Positions 45,445 to 56,476 of a stretch of DNA of 64,000 nt are shown here, piece after piece; positions within the stretch are counted from its first letter, which is position 1; each line of letters starts with the position of its first letter. Location of the stretch: NCBI GenBank assembly GCA_964458555.1, contig CAYWJH010000005.1:1-64000 (forward strand), in the 5' to 3' direction. A model generated the notes under the pieces. It was not told the origin of the DNA. It worked only from the letters and a program-made list of their open reading frames with translations, and did no database searches. Both the position numbers and the translations under genes were made by a program. The DNA comes from SLST01 sp964458555 (GTDB lineage: Bacteria; Spirochaetota; Spirochaetia; DSM-27196; SLST01).

Positions 45445-47144
45445 GCCGTGTCCATCGTCGACTCGAGGTTTTGCAGGTCGGACAGCACGTCGGCGGCGCC
45501 CTTCACCCGCACGTGCGCCTGCTCGAGCCGCTTCACGTACCCGTCTGGCGAACGGCCGCCGAGCTCGCCCAGGTTGCTCACCGTATCGTAGCGTCCGCCG
45601 ACGGTGCCGTACAGCACGCCTTGAACGAGCTCGCCGAGCAGGCGAAGCGTCTCGACTGCGCGATGGAGCAGCGCCGACGCGTCACCGTCTATCGACGCGA
45701 CGAGCGAGAGCCGGCGCTCGCGCGCTGCCTCTGCAGGCAAAGCGTCTTCGTCGGCCTGCCGCCACGCCATCCCCAGGTCTCCGGTCGGTCGCAAGCGGAC
45801 CTCCAAGTTGGCGATATCGGTCTGCAGGCGCTCGAGCGCGCGCCAGGCGCGGTCCATGTCCGCGCGGTTGTCGGCCTTGTAGAACTCGCCCTCACGGTAC
45901 AGCGCCCCGACCGGACCAGCGACGTCGTGGGGAAGGATCTCGTCTACGAACACCTTCAAAAGCCCCATGGACAGGCCGTGGCGCGCGGATTGGTCGAGTC
46001 CGCTCGGAGGGTAGCCGGGGAATACGCCGACCGACTCGACCTCGAAGGCAGAGCGCGCCTGCGAGAGCAGCGACTCGACGCGCCGCCGGTACGCGTAGCG
46101 CAGGTGAGCCTCCTCGACACGGTCACGCCAGAACGCCTTCCACTGGTTGAACCAGTCCTCTCCTCCGCCGGGGGCGGTGGGCCGGAAATGGATGTTCGCG
46201 TGCGCGATGCGCACGAGGTCTACGAGCGGGTATCGCCGGCCGAACTCGCGGATCTGCTCGTAGGCCTCGGCAAAGCGGCTCACGTGCTCCCGGACCACGC
46301 GTTCCACCGTTTCGTCCTCGCCTTCGAGGCGGTCGCGCTCCTCGTAGAGCGCGAGCGCCTCGAAGAGGACCGGGCTCGGATCCTGGCGCAGCCCCTCGAA
46401 GATGCCGGCGAGCCGCGCGAGCTCGTCGACGATGCGCGAGACGGGGACCGGAACCGGCTCGCCGCCCGGCGCGGGTTCGAAGGCGAGCCGAATGCGGTCG
46501 AAGGGAAACGCGCTGAGCAGCATCAGCTCGTGCAGCCCCCGCACGTCGGTGTAGATCTTCTGACGGATCGCCGGCGGCAGCGTGGACACCGCCTCCTCCA
46601 CCTCGTTCAACGCCCGGCGCCTCACATCGGCTTCCTTGAGCTCGGGCTGCTCGGCGGCGATCGCGAAGGGATCGGTGTCGCGCTGAAGCCGCTCGTGCGC
46701 CTCCGGCGCGTGAAGGCTCGCGAGAAACGCGACGAAGGCGCGACGCTCGCGGCCCATCACCCGGGAGAGGATATCCGCGAAGCGTCGCGAGTACTCGGAC
46801 AGACGCGTAAAATCTTCCACGGCGCCGGGTCGCAGGTGTTGCTGCACGGAGTCGAAACCGTGCGGGAGTCGGGCGTTCACGGTGCGACCGAGGTCGCGCA
46901 GAAGATAGCTCTCCACGACCGACAGCAGCTCCCTGCCGGTGAAGAACGCGATGACGATCACGACGAGTCGGCGCACGAGACCCATCCGCCCGAAGCGTTC
47001 CTCGAGGTCGACCGTCGCGTACTCGTCGGGCGTTTCATCGGGCTCGATCACCTTCACCGACGAGGCGATTCGCTGCAGCATGTCGCGCCGCTCGTTCGTC
47101 GAGAGCCCCGCCACGAGCTTGTCGAAGACGCTGTACTCAGCCAC
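45441..47144 (-). CDS. DUF5312-type spirochaetal protein
   Basis: 567 aa from GTG 47144, beginning VAEYSVFDKLVAGLSTNERRDML; a TTG at 47210 would add 22 residues without a ribosome site. One hydrophobic segment (about 61-76, LVRRLVVIVIAFFTGRELL) is followed by a long, charged, mostly helical region. From memory this matches the DUF5312 family seen in spirochaetes, whose function is unknown. It is the first gene of an operon with pgeF and argS (overlap GTGA) and diverges from cimA. Confidence 0.72.
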   Translation of the reverse strand: MAEYSVFDKLVAGLSTNERRDMLQRIASSVKVIEPDETPDEYATVDLEERFGRMGLVRRLVVIVIAFFTGRELLSVVESYLLRDLGRTVNARLPHGFDSVQQHLRPGAVEDFTRLSEYSRRFADILSRVMGRERRAFVAFLASLHAPEAHERLQRDTDPFAIAAEQPELKEADVRRRALNEVEEAVSTLPPAIRQKIYTDVRGLHELMLLSAFPFDRIRLAFEPAPGGEPVPVPVSRIVDELARLAGIFEGLRQDPSPVLFEALALYEERDRLEGEDETVERVVREHVSRFAEAYEQIREFGRRYPLVDLVRIAHANIHFRPTAPGGGEDWFNQWKAFWRDRVEEAHLRYAYRRRVESLLSQARSAFEVESVGVFPGYPPSGLDQSARHGLSMGLLKVFVDEILPHDVAGPVGALYREGEFYKADNRADMDRAWRALERLQTDIANLEVRLRPTGDLGMAWRQADEDALPAEAARERRLSLVASIDGDASALLHRAVETLRLLGELVQGVLYGTVGGRYDTVSNLGELGGRSPDGYVKRLEQAHVRVKGAADVLSDLQNLESTMDTA

Positions 47145-47203
47145 GGCTTCATCGTAGACGCGGTCGCGAGGTCGGTCAACGTCCAATTTCCTGCCCGTTC
47201 CGC

Positions 47204-47232
47204 TTGACAAATACCCCCAGCAGGCCGACTAT
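47204..47232 (+). promoter_or_regulatory. possible promoter of the cimA leader
   Basis: TTGACA (47204-47209) is perfect. The -10 is uncertain: GACTAT at 17 bp (47227-47232) or TATAGG at 20 bp (47230-47235). Either puts the transcription start at or next to the leader-peptide ATG (47240), so the leader peptide may be translated from a nearly leaderless message. Confidence 0.45.
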
Positions 47233-47239
47233 AGGCGCA

Positions 47240-47314
47240 ATGAGTTGCACGCTCGCGCGCATCGCAATCGGTATTCTCATTATTGACGGACACCGAAGAC
47301 CGCGGGACGTGTGA
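47240..47314 (+). CDS. cimA leader peptide, isoleucine-rich (attenuator)
   Basis: 24-codon reading frame, ATG 47240 to TGA 47312. Residues 7-15 read RIAIGILII: five isoleucines and a leucine in eight codons (47261-47284). It precedes an intrinsic terminator and then citramalate synthase, the committed enzyme of the threonine-independent isoleucine route. This is the layout of a classical ribosome-stalling attenuator. The peptide ends in a basic stretch (HRRPRDV) whose codons contain the 5' arm of the proposed anti-terminator (47300-47306). Confidence 0.75.
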   Translation: MSCTLARIAIGILIIDGHRRPRDV

Positions 47315-47334
47315 GCCTACGCCTGAGAGCACGG

Positions 47335-47365
47335 CCGTCTTCCCGCGGGAAGGCGGTTTTTTTTT
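47335..47365 (+). terminator. intrinsic terminator/attenuator in the cimA leader
   Basis: A 9-bp stem (47335-47343 with 47348-47356, one G-T pair) with loop CGCG is followed by nine T residues (47357-47365), 18 bp before the cimA ATG. The sequence CCCGCGG (47342-47348) inside it is perfectly complementary to CCGCGGG (47300-47306) in the leader-peptide end, giving a competing anti-terminator. Confidence 0.85.
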
Positions 47366-47383
47366 GGCCCGAGGAGGAGCACG

Positions 47384-48973
47384 ATGGCCGACAAGGAACT
47401 CTACGTATTCGACACGACGCTGCGCGACGGCATGCAGGGGCTGGAGATCAACTTCACCCTCGAGGACAAGCTGCAGATTGCCGCGGCGCTCGACGAGATG
47501 AAGATCGACTTCATCGAGGGAGGCTTTCCCCTCTCGAACGAGAAGGAGGCCGGCTTCTTCCGAGAAGTGAAGAAGATGTCGTTCTCGCACTCGATGGTCT
47601 GCGCCTTCGGCTCTACGAGACGCGCCGGCGCGAGCGCCGATCGCGATCCGCACATCACCGCGCTGCTCGAAGCGGAGACCCCCGGCGTCGTCGTCGTGGG
47701 AAAGACGTGGCTCGCTCACGTCGAGAAGGTGCTCGGGACCGACGAAGAGGAGAACCTGCGCATGATCGCCGACTCGATCGAGACGCTCAAGAAGCAGGGG
47801 CGCCACGTCATCTTCGACCTCGAGCACTTCTTCGACGGGTACGAGGACAACCCCGAATACGCGCTGCGCGTGCTGCGAGCCGGGAGCGATGCCGGAGCGG
47901 ACACGCTCTGCCTCTGCGACACGAACGGGGGCACCCTTCCCTCCGTGGTCACCCGAATCGTCGCGGAGCTTCCGCAGGAGAGCCTCGCGGCGCTCGGCGG
48001 CCACTTCCACAACGACGCGGGAACCGCGGTCGCGAACTCGCTCGCCGCGCTCGAATCGGGCGCCGTGCAGGTGCAGGGCACGATCAACGGCTGGGGCGAG
48101 CGCTGCGGCAACGCGAACCTCTGCGCGTTCATCCCGAACGCCGTCGTCAAACTCGGTTACGAGCCCGCGTGCGCCGAACGGCTCTCGCACCTCACCTCGC
48201 TCAGCCGCTTCGTCGCCGAGAAGGCGAATGTGATCCCCGACAAGCGCCAGCCCTACGTAGGCACCGCCGCCTTCAGCCACAAGGCGGGCCAGCACGCGGA
48301 CGTCCTCGCAAAGGCCGACTACCTCATGGAGCACATCGACTCGTCGCTCGTGGGCAACGAGCGTCGCATCCTCTTAAGCGAGCTCGCCGGCAAGAGCACG
48401 GTGGTGGAGAAGCTCGCGAAATACGGGAGCTTCACGAAGAACGACGCGGTCGTGGGAGAGCTCATCTCGGTCCTCAAGGAGAAGGAGCGGCTCGGCTACG
48501 AGTACGAGGCCGCGGAGGCGAGCTTCGACCTCCTCGTCCGCCGCGCGCTCGGCCGCTACCAACCCATTCTCAAGATCAGGAATTACCATCTCGAGAGTTA
48601 CAAGGCGTCCGAGTCGCCGTCGAAGACGGTGGGACGGATCTTCATGGAGGCCAACGGACGCGACCTCATGGGCGCCGCCGTGGGCGTGGGCCCCGTCGAG
48701 ACACTCGATGCGGCGGTCCGCGACGCGCTCGCGAGCGACTACCCGTTCATCGGCAAGATCAGCCTCACCGACTATCGGGTACGCGTGCTCAACCCCGAGC
48801 GCGCGTCGGCGGCGCGCGTGCGCGTGTTCATCACCTCGACCGACCACGAGAACCGGACGTGGGACACCGTGGGAGTGCACGAGAACATCGTAGAGGCGAG
48901 CTGGGAGGCGCTGGTGGACAGCCTCGAGTACTACTACAACGAATGCGTGCTCGAGTCCGACGAGCGCGCGTAG
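47384..48973 (+). CDS. cimA: (R)-citramalate synthase
   Basis: 529 aa. It belongs to the HMGL-like/2-isopropylmalate synthase superfamily: DTTLRDGMQG at the start (metal/pyruvate site), the HFHNDAGTAVANS metal motif, NGWGERCGNANL, and a C-terminal LeuA-type allosteric domain (about 385-520). The length and the second signature (KAGQHADVLAKADYLMEHIDSSLVGNERRI) fit CimA rather than LeuA. It condenses pyruvate and acetyl-CoA to citramalate for isoleucine synthesis, with expected isoleucine feedback. GAGGAGGAG precedes ATG 47384. The leader attenuator suggests control by isoleucine supply. It converges on carB. Confidence 0.9.
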   Translation: MADKELYVFDTTLRDGMQGLEINFTLEDKLQIAAALDEMKIDFIEGGFPLSNEKEAGFFREVKKMSFSHSMVCAFGSTRRAGASADRDPHITALLEAETPGVVVVGKTWLAHVEKVLGTDEEENLRMIADSIETLKKQGRHVIFDLEHFFDGYEDNPEYALRVLRAGSDAGADTLCLCDTNGGTLPSVVTRIVAELPQESLAALGGHFHNDAGTAVANSLAALESGAVQVQGTINGWGERCGNANLCAFIPNAVVKLGYEPACAERLSHLTSLSRFVAEKANVIPDKRQPYVGTAAFSHKAGQHADVLAKADYLMEHIDSSLVGNERRILLSELAGKSTVVEKLAKYGSFTKNDAVVGELISVLKEKERLGYEYEAAEASFDLLVRRALGRYQPILKIRNYHLESYKASESPSKTVGRIFMEANGRDLMGAAVGVGPVETLDAAVRDALASDYPFIGKISLTDYRVRVLNPERASAARVRVFITSTDHENRTWDTVGVHENIVEASWEALVDSLEYYYNECVLESDERA

Positions 48974-48988
48974 CCGCGGCGCCCGCGC

Positions 48989-52231
<3,243 letters not shown>

Positions 52232-52233
52232 GG

Positions 52234-53400
52234 CTACCTCAGGTTTTCCAGGAATGCACCGAAGATCCAGCGCGAGTCGTTCGGGCCCGGGGCCGATTCG
52301 GGGTGGAACTGCGCCGTACGGATCCTCAGATCGTCGAGGATGATACCCTCCACGCTGCGGTCGTTGGCGTTGCGGAACCAGACCTCGCACCCCTCGGGCA
52401 GCGTTTGCTCGTCGACGGCGAAGCCATGGTTCTGGCTCGTAACGAACACGCGCTTCGTCCGCTCGTCGCGCACCGGATGGTTCACGCCGTGGTGACCGAA
52501 TTTCATCTTGTACGTCTTCGCGCCGAGCGCTGCAGCGATGAGCTGGTGTCCGAGGCAGATCCCGAGCACCGGCCGCTTGCCGATCGACTCCTTGATCAAC
52601 CTCACCTGGCGCTCGAGCACCGCAGGGTCTCCCGGACCGTTGGAAACGAACAGCGCGTCGGCCGCGGCTGCCTCGACCATCGCCTCGTCGGCGGTGCTCG
52701 GCAGGAGCGTTACCTTGCAGCCGAGCCCCGTGAGCCGGCGAACGATGTTCGCCTTGCTGCCGCAGTCGAGCAGCGCGATATGCGGCGAGCCCGACTCGTT
52801 CACGACGATCGTCTCGTCGCTTCCCACCTCGCCGATGAGGTCGCGACCTTCCATCTCCGGGAACGCCGCGAGCGCGGCCTTCACGCGCGCGAGCTCGGGC
52901 TCGGTGAGCGCGTCGCCGGACGACGGGCGGACGATGACGCCGTTCGTCGAACCCTCGTCGCGCAGCCGCAGCGTGAGCGCGCGCGTGTCGATGCCGGTGA
53001 TCCCCGGCGTCTCGTTATCGTTGAGAAACGCCTGGAGCGTCTGGCGCCCGTCGGGTACCGGTCCCTCGTAGAGCGAACGGACGATGAAGCCGGCGGGCTC
53101 GATTCCCGACCGGGCCGGCCGGCCCGCCTCTGCCTGCCCGGGGCCGATCTCGCTCCACTCGGGATCGCAGCCGTAGTTCCCTATGTGCGGATAGGTCATA
53201 GCAACGAGCTGGCCGGTATACGATGGGTCGGTCAGCACCTCGTAGTACCCGCTCATCGCGGTGTTGAACACCACCTCGCCGATCGCCTTGGGCGCGGTCG
53301 CCTCGAGCGCGATTTCCGCGACGGTCGGGGCGGGATAGCCGAAGCTCCGACCCGTGAACTGGGTGCCGTCGGACAGCACCAGGATGCACGTCTCTCTCAT
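52234..53400 (-). CDS. carA: carbamoyl-phosphate synthase small subunit
   Basis: 388 aa from ATG 53400, chosen because GGGGACG lies upstream and the protein then begins at the family's usual point. An ATG at 53427 would add nine residues but sits immediately at the end of a terminator T-run. The N-terminal domain (EVVFNTAMSGYYEVLTDPSY) is followed by a class-I glutaminase with Cys282 (VLGICLGHQL) and a His-x-Glu (HPES) near the end. No space for a separate promoter exists between the upstream terminator and the start, so transcription probably comes through the tRNA-Gln/Glu unit. Confidence 0.95.
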   Translation of the reverse strand: MRETCILVLSDGTQFTGRSFGYPAPTVAEIALEATAPKAIGEVVFNTAMSGYYEVLTDPSYTGQLVAMTYPHIGNYGCDPEWSEIGPGQAEAGRPARSGIEPAGFIVRSLYEGPVPDGRQTLQAFLNDNETPGITGIDTRALTLRLRDEGSTNGVIVRPSSGDALTEPELARVKAALAAFPEMEGRDLIGEVGSDETIVVNESGSPHIALLDCGSKANIVRRLTGLGCKVTLLPSTADEAMVEAAAADALFVSNGPGDPAVLERQVRLIKESIGKRPVLGICLGHQLIAAALGAKTYKMKFGHHGVNHPVRDERTKRVFVTSQNHGFAVDEQTLPEGCEVWFRNANDRSVEGIILDDLRIRTAQFHPESAPGPNDSRWIFGAFLENLR

Positions 53401-53427
53401 AGCGTCCCCGTGTCCGTGTCCGGACAT

Positions 53428-53450
53428 AAAAACGGCCGGCTGTGCCGGCC
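53428..53450 (-). terminator. intrinsic terminator between tRNA-Glu and carA
   Basis: A 7-bp perfect GC stem (53434-53440 with 53444-53450), loop TGT, is followed on the minus strand by five T residues (53432-53428), 28 bp before the carA ATG. It could end the tRNA transcript or act as an attenuator for carAB. Confidence 0.8.
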
Positions 53451-53466
53451 GGCCGGATTGCTCCGT

Positions 53467-53538
53467 TACCCCCTAGCGGAATCGAACCGCTCTTTGAAGA
53501 CTGAGAATCTTCCGTCCTAGCCGATAGACGAAGGGGGC
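53467..53538 (-). tRNA. tRNA-Glu (CTC)
   Basis: 72-nt cloverleaf. The acceptor is GCCCCCT/AGGGGGT, the anticodon stem GAAGA/TCTTC encloses loop TTCTCAG (anticodon CTC), and the T-loop is TTCGATT. CCA is not encoded. It lies 8 bp after tRNA-Gln. Confidence 0.95.
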
Positions 53539-53546
53539 ATCTATCG

Positions 53547-53617
53547 CTTCCCGGGGAGGACTCGAACCCCCACTAGCAGAACCAGAATCTGCGGTGCTAC
53601 CATTACACAACCGGGAA
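53547..53617 (-). tRNA. tRNA-Gln (CTG)
   Basis: 71-nt cloverleaf. The acceptor is TTCCCGG/CCGGGAA, the anticodon stem GCAGA/TCTGC encloses loop TTCTGGT (anticodon CTG), and the T-loop is TTCGAGT. CCA is not encoded. It is the first gene after the promoter at 53631-53659. Confidence 0.93.
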
Positions 53618-53630
53618 TCAAGTTCATGGT

Positions 53631-53659
53631 ACAATACTAATCGCACCCCCGTGTGTCAA
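53631..53659 (-). promoter_or_regulatory. sigma-70 promoter of tRNA-Gln-tRNA-Glu (and possibly carAB)
   Basis: On the minus strand: TTGACA (53659-53654), 17-bp spacer, TATTGT (53636-53631), 13 bp before the mature tRNA-Gln. Confidence 0.8.
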
Positions 53660-53717
53660 GCCTTTGGCGCCCTGCGTTCGCGGACACCGCGCCGGTCGAG
53701 TCGCGCCGATCTGTCCC

Positions 53718-54251
53718 CTACTCGCCCTCGTAGGTGATCAGCGTGTGCACGCCGATGGGCGCAAGCCGCGACTCGTACCCGAGAAACGGCAGGCCGATCA
53801 CGCTCCAGACTTCGACCACGGTGCCGCCGCTTTCGACGACGAGGTCCGCGGTAGCCCGCACCGTTCCGCCGGTGGCGACGAGGTCATCGACGACCAGCAC
53901 GCGCCGACCGGTTCCCAGGTCGTCGCGGTGCACCTCCACGGTGTCGGTGCCGTACTCGAGCTCGTAGGTCTTCGACACGGTCTCGCCCGGCAGCTTTCCC
54001 GCCTTGCGGACGAGCATGAGCGGCAGCCCGAGCTCCTTCGCCGCAGGCGCCGCGAACAGGAAACCCCTGCTCTCGATCGCCGCGATCGCGTCCACGGCGG
54101 CGCCCCGGTAGCGATCGACGAGCGCGTCGAGGCATGCGGAGAACGCTCCGGGATTCATGAGCACGCTCGTGATGTCGTAGAAGAGAATCCCCTTCTTCGG
54201 GAAGTCGGGTACCTTGCGAATCGCGGCGTCCAGGTCGTAACCGTGTTCCAT
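53718..54251 (-). CDS. apt: adenine phosphoribosyltransferase
   Basis: 177 aa. The PRPP-binding motif VLVVDDLVATGGT, the substrate flap region (PGETVSKTYELEYGTDTVEVH) and the IESRGFLFAAP loop identify Apt, which salvages adenine to AMP. ATG 54251 begins MEHGYDLDAAIRKVPDFPKKGILFYDI, normal for the family. It lies 49 bp after tsaD on the same strand. Confidence 0.96.
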   Translation of the reverse strand: MEHGYDLDAAIRKVPDFPKKGILFYDITSVLMNPGAFSACLDALVDRYRGAAVDAIAAIESRGFLFAAPAAKELGLPLMLVRKAGKLPGETVSKTYELEYGTDTVEVHRDDLGTGRRVLVVDDLVATGGTVRATADLVVESGGTVVEVWSVIGLPFLGYESRLAPIGVHTLITYEGE

Positions 54252-54300
54252 CGGCGCTCCGCGCGCAGACTACGAGGCGGGCGCGGACGTGTCAACGCCC

Positions 54301-55314
54301 TTACGGGTAGGTCGCGCGGAATCCCCGAACGCGGGAGGAGACGTCCAGATCGAACCCGTCCCGATCCCCCCGTCGCAGCAGGTGATACCCCAGGCCGGCG
54401 ATCATCGCGCCGTTGTCGGTGCACAGCTCGATGGGCGGAAAACGCACCTCGAGCTCGGCGTGCGCCTCGAGCACCGATCGCAGGTAGCTGTTCGCCGCGA
54501 CCCCGCCGCCGACAACGACGCGACGGAGCCCGGTGTCTTCGACCGCGCGGAACAGCCGCTTCAACAGCGAGTCGATCGCGACGCGCTGGAAACTCGCGGC
54601 GATGTTCTCCTTCGACCTCGCCGACTCACCGTCCCAGAACTGCTCGAGCTGGTTGATCACCGCGGTCTTCAGCCCCGAGTACGACACGTCGTACCGGTGC
54701 TCGCCCTTATGCAGGTTCGCGTCGGGAAAGACGAACGCGCGGTCGTCCCCACGCTGCGCGAGGCGGTCGATCGCCACGCCACCCGGGTACCCGAGACCGT
54801 AGTGCTTCGCGACCTTGTCGAACGCCTCGCCGCACGCGTCGTCGATCGTCGTGCCCATCACGTGCATCGTGAACGGGTCCTCCGCGCGCGCGATGATCGT
54901 ATGCCCGCCGGACACGAGGAGCCCGAGAAACGGGTACTCGATTTCGCCCGCGAGCTGCGGCGCGTACAGGTGCGCGAGCATGTGGTCGACCCCCACGATG
55001 GGAAGGCCGAGCCCGTAGGCGAGCCCCTTCGCGAAGGAGAGCCCCACGACGAGCGCGCCCACGAGACCGGGGCGCGTCGTCACCGCCACCGCGTCGAGCT
55101 CCCTCGCATCGACCGCCGCCCGCTCGAGCGTCCGGCGATACACCGGCCCGATCCAGCGCGTGTGCGTCCTGCTCGCGATCTCCGGCACGACTCCCCGGTA
55201 CGGGGCGTGCTCCTCGAGCTGCGTCGCGATCACCTGCCCGAGAATCGTGCGTCCGTCCTCGACGACCGCCGCCGAGCACTCGTCGCACGAGCTTTCGATC
55301 CCGAGAACCTTCAC
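54301..55314 (-). CDS. tsaD: tRNA N6-threonylcarbamoyladenosine transferase TsaD
   Basis: 337 aa. It begins MKVLGIESSCDECSAAVV, has the metal-binding His in EIASRTH, and the VDHMLAHLYAP and SGGHTII motifs, with a VVGGGVAANSYLR nucleotide loop near the C-terminus. It makes t6A37 in tRNAs reading ANN codons. ATG 55314 overlaps the deacetylase stop (ATGA). Confidence 0.97.
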   Translation of the reverse strand: MKVLGIESSCDECSAAVVEDGRTILGQVIATQLEEHAPYRGVVPEIASRTHTRWIGPVYRRTLERAAVDARELDAVAVTTRPGLVGALVVGLSFAKGLAYGLGLPIVGVDHMLAHLYAPQLAGEIEYPFLGLLVSGGHTIIARAEDPFTMHVMGTTIDDACGEAFDKVAKHYGLGYPGGVAIDRLAQRGDDRAFVFPDANLHKGEHRYDVSYSGLKTAVINQLEQFWDGESARSKENIAASFQRVAIDSLLKRLFRAVEDTGLRRVVVGGGVAANSYLRSVLEAHAELEVRFPPIELCTDNGAMIAGLGYHLLRRGDRDGFDLDVSSRVRGFRATYP

Positions 55315-56384
55315 TCGGCGTCCCCCGCGGCCACGCGCACCGGCGAAACCAGGCTCGAGAGGCGCGCGAACTCGTAGCCCTCGTCGACGATCACCGGGTA
55401 CGTCTCCCCGAGAACCTCCGCGAGCAGCGGCACCGTCACGTGTCCGATCATCACCACCGGCTCGCCGTGTCCGCTCAGCTCGAGCGCGTGTCCGAGCGAG
55501 CGCAGGATCTCCTCACGCGTGCGCTCGTGGTCGAGGAAGACCGCGCGCTCGGCGAACGGGATACCAACCTCCGCGGCTACGGCGCGGCCGGTAGTGGCCG
55601 CGGATGTCCGACTGTCGAGGAAGAAGAGGTCACGGTCGTGGAGCGCGCCGAGCACGACGCGCATCACCTTCTCGTTCGCGGTAGCCTTCGAGCCCATGTG
55701 ATTGTTCACACCGATCGCCCCGGGGACGCTCGCGAGGTCATCGCCCACGCGCGTCGCGATCTCCTCCTCGCTCAGGCCGGTGAGTATCGCTCCCGGGCCG
55801 GGATTAGCCCCGTTTTCGGCCTCCATGGGCAGGTGGAGCAGGACTTCCTTGTCGGCGGCCGCGGCCATCGCGGCTGCGCGCACCGAGTAGTCGAGCTGCG
55901 GAAGAACCGCGACGGCGAAGGGAAAGGGAAGGTCGAGAAACGCGTCGAATCCGTCGAGCGTATTGCCCGCGTCGTCGAGCACGAGCACGAGCGGCCCTCG
56001 CGCAGCGGGTGGCGGAGGCGAGTCGGGCACCCACCACTCGCCCTCCTCGGAGACCTCGGGCGGCGGCTCACCACCCGGCGCCCGACCGCCGGGAGCCTCG
56101 TCGTCCGGATACCCCTCGGTCACCGGCCCGTCGACCGCCTCGCCGTCGCCGGCGGGCCGCCTCTCGTCCACGGGTGGCTCGGATTCTTCGGGGGTCTCAC
56201 GATCCGAGGCGTGCGCTTCGCCCGTCGTGACCTCGCCCGGCTCGGGCAGGAGCGCGACGACCACGCCGAGCAGCACGGCGATGGCGGCGAGCAGCACAAT
56301 CAGGCTCGTTCGCTCGCGCGCGGTCGTCCTTCGGCGTCGGGACGAAGTCGTTCTTTTCGGCGATGGGCGACTACCGCGTTTCAC
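55311..56384 (-). CDS. divergent polysaccharide deacetylase family protein (YibQ-like)
   Basis: 357 aa from GTG 56384 with GAGGCATC upstream. A basic N-terminus and one membrane span (about 26-48, LIVLLAAIAVLLGVVVALL) are followed by a long Pro/Glu/Gly-rich linker (about 50-125) and a NodB-like barrel of the divergent DUF610 type: LVLVLDDAGNT, VAVLPQLDYS, VLLHLPME, VNNHMGSKAT, FFLDSRTSA. The Asp and His metal ligands look intact. Likely anchored in the inner membrane with the catalytic domain in the periplasm. The substrate is unknown. Confidence 0.83.
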   Translation of the reverse strand: MKRGSRPSPKRTTSSRRRRTTARERTSLIVLLAAIAVLLGVVVALLPEPGEVTTGEAHASDRETPEESEPPVDERRPAGDGEAVDGPVTEGYPDDEAPGGRAPGGEPPPEVSEEGEWWVPDSPPPPAARGPLVLVLDDAGNTLDGFDAFLDLPFPFAVAVLPQLDYSVRAAAMAAAADKEVLLHLPMEAENGANPGPGAILTGLSEEEIATRVGDDLASVPGAIGVNNHMGSKATANEKVMRVVLGALHDRDLFFLDSRTSAATTGRAVAAEVGIPFAERAVFLDHERTREEILRSLGHALELSGHGEPVVMIGHVTVPLLAEVLGETYPVIVDEGYEFARLSSLVSPVRVAAGDAE

Positions 56385-56458
56385 GATGCCTCACGGTAGT
56401 ATCATCGATCGGTCGCGGTCAACTGTTTAGGCCCGCCGCGCAACCCGGGTGAGAAGCG

Positions 56459-56476
56459 GGGCGCGGCCTCGCGCCC
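56459..56476 (-). terminator. possible terminator hairpin of the RpoS-like gene
   Basis: Seven-bp GC arms (56459-56465 and 56470-56476) with a 4-nt loop lie right after the stop codon on the minus strand. No T-run follows, so it may only stabilise the message end. Confidence 0.3.

Noticed and set aside
47286..47365. A T-box riboswitch upstream of cimA (an ACCGCGG element occurs at 47299-47305)
   Set aside because: The AGGGTGG part of the T-box signature and a stem-I region are missing, and the space from the likely promoter is too short. The Ile-rich leader peptide explains the terminator better, though a very short T-box variant cannot be fully excluded by eye.
52232..52390. An N-terminal extension of CarB by 53 residues
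   Set aside because: It overlaps carA and is unlike the family; ATG 52231 with a ribosome site gives the usual start.
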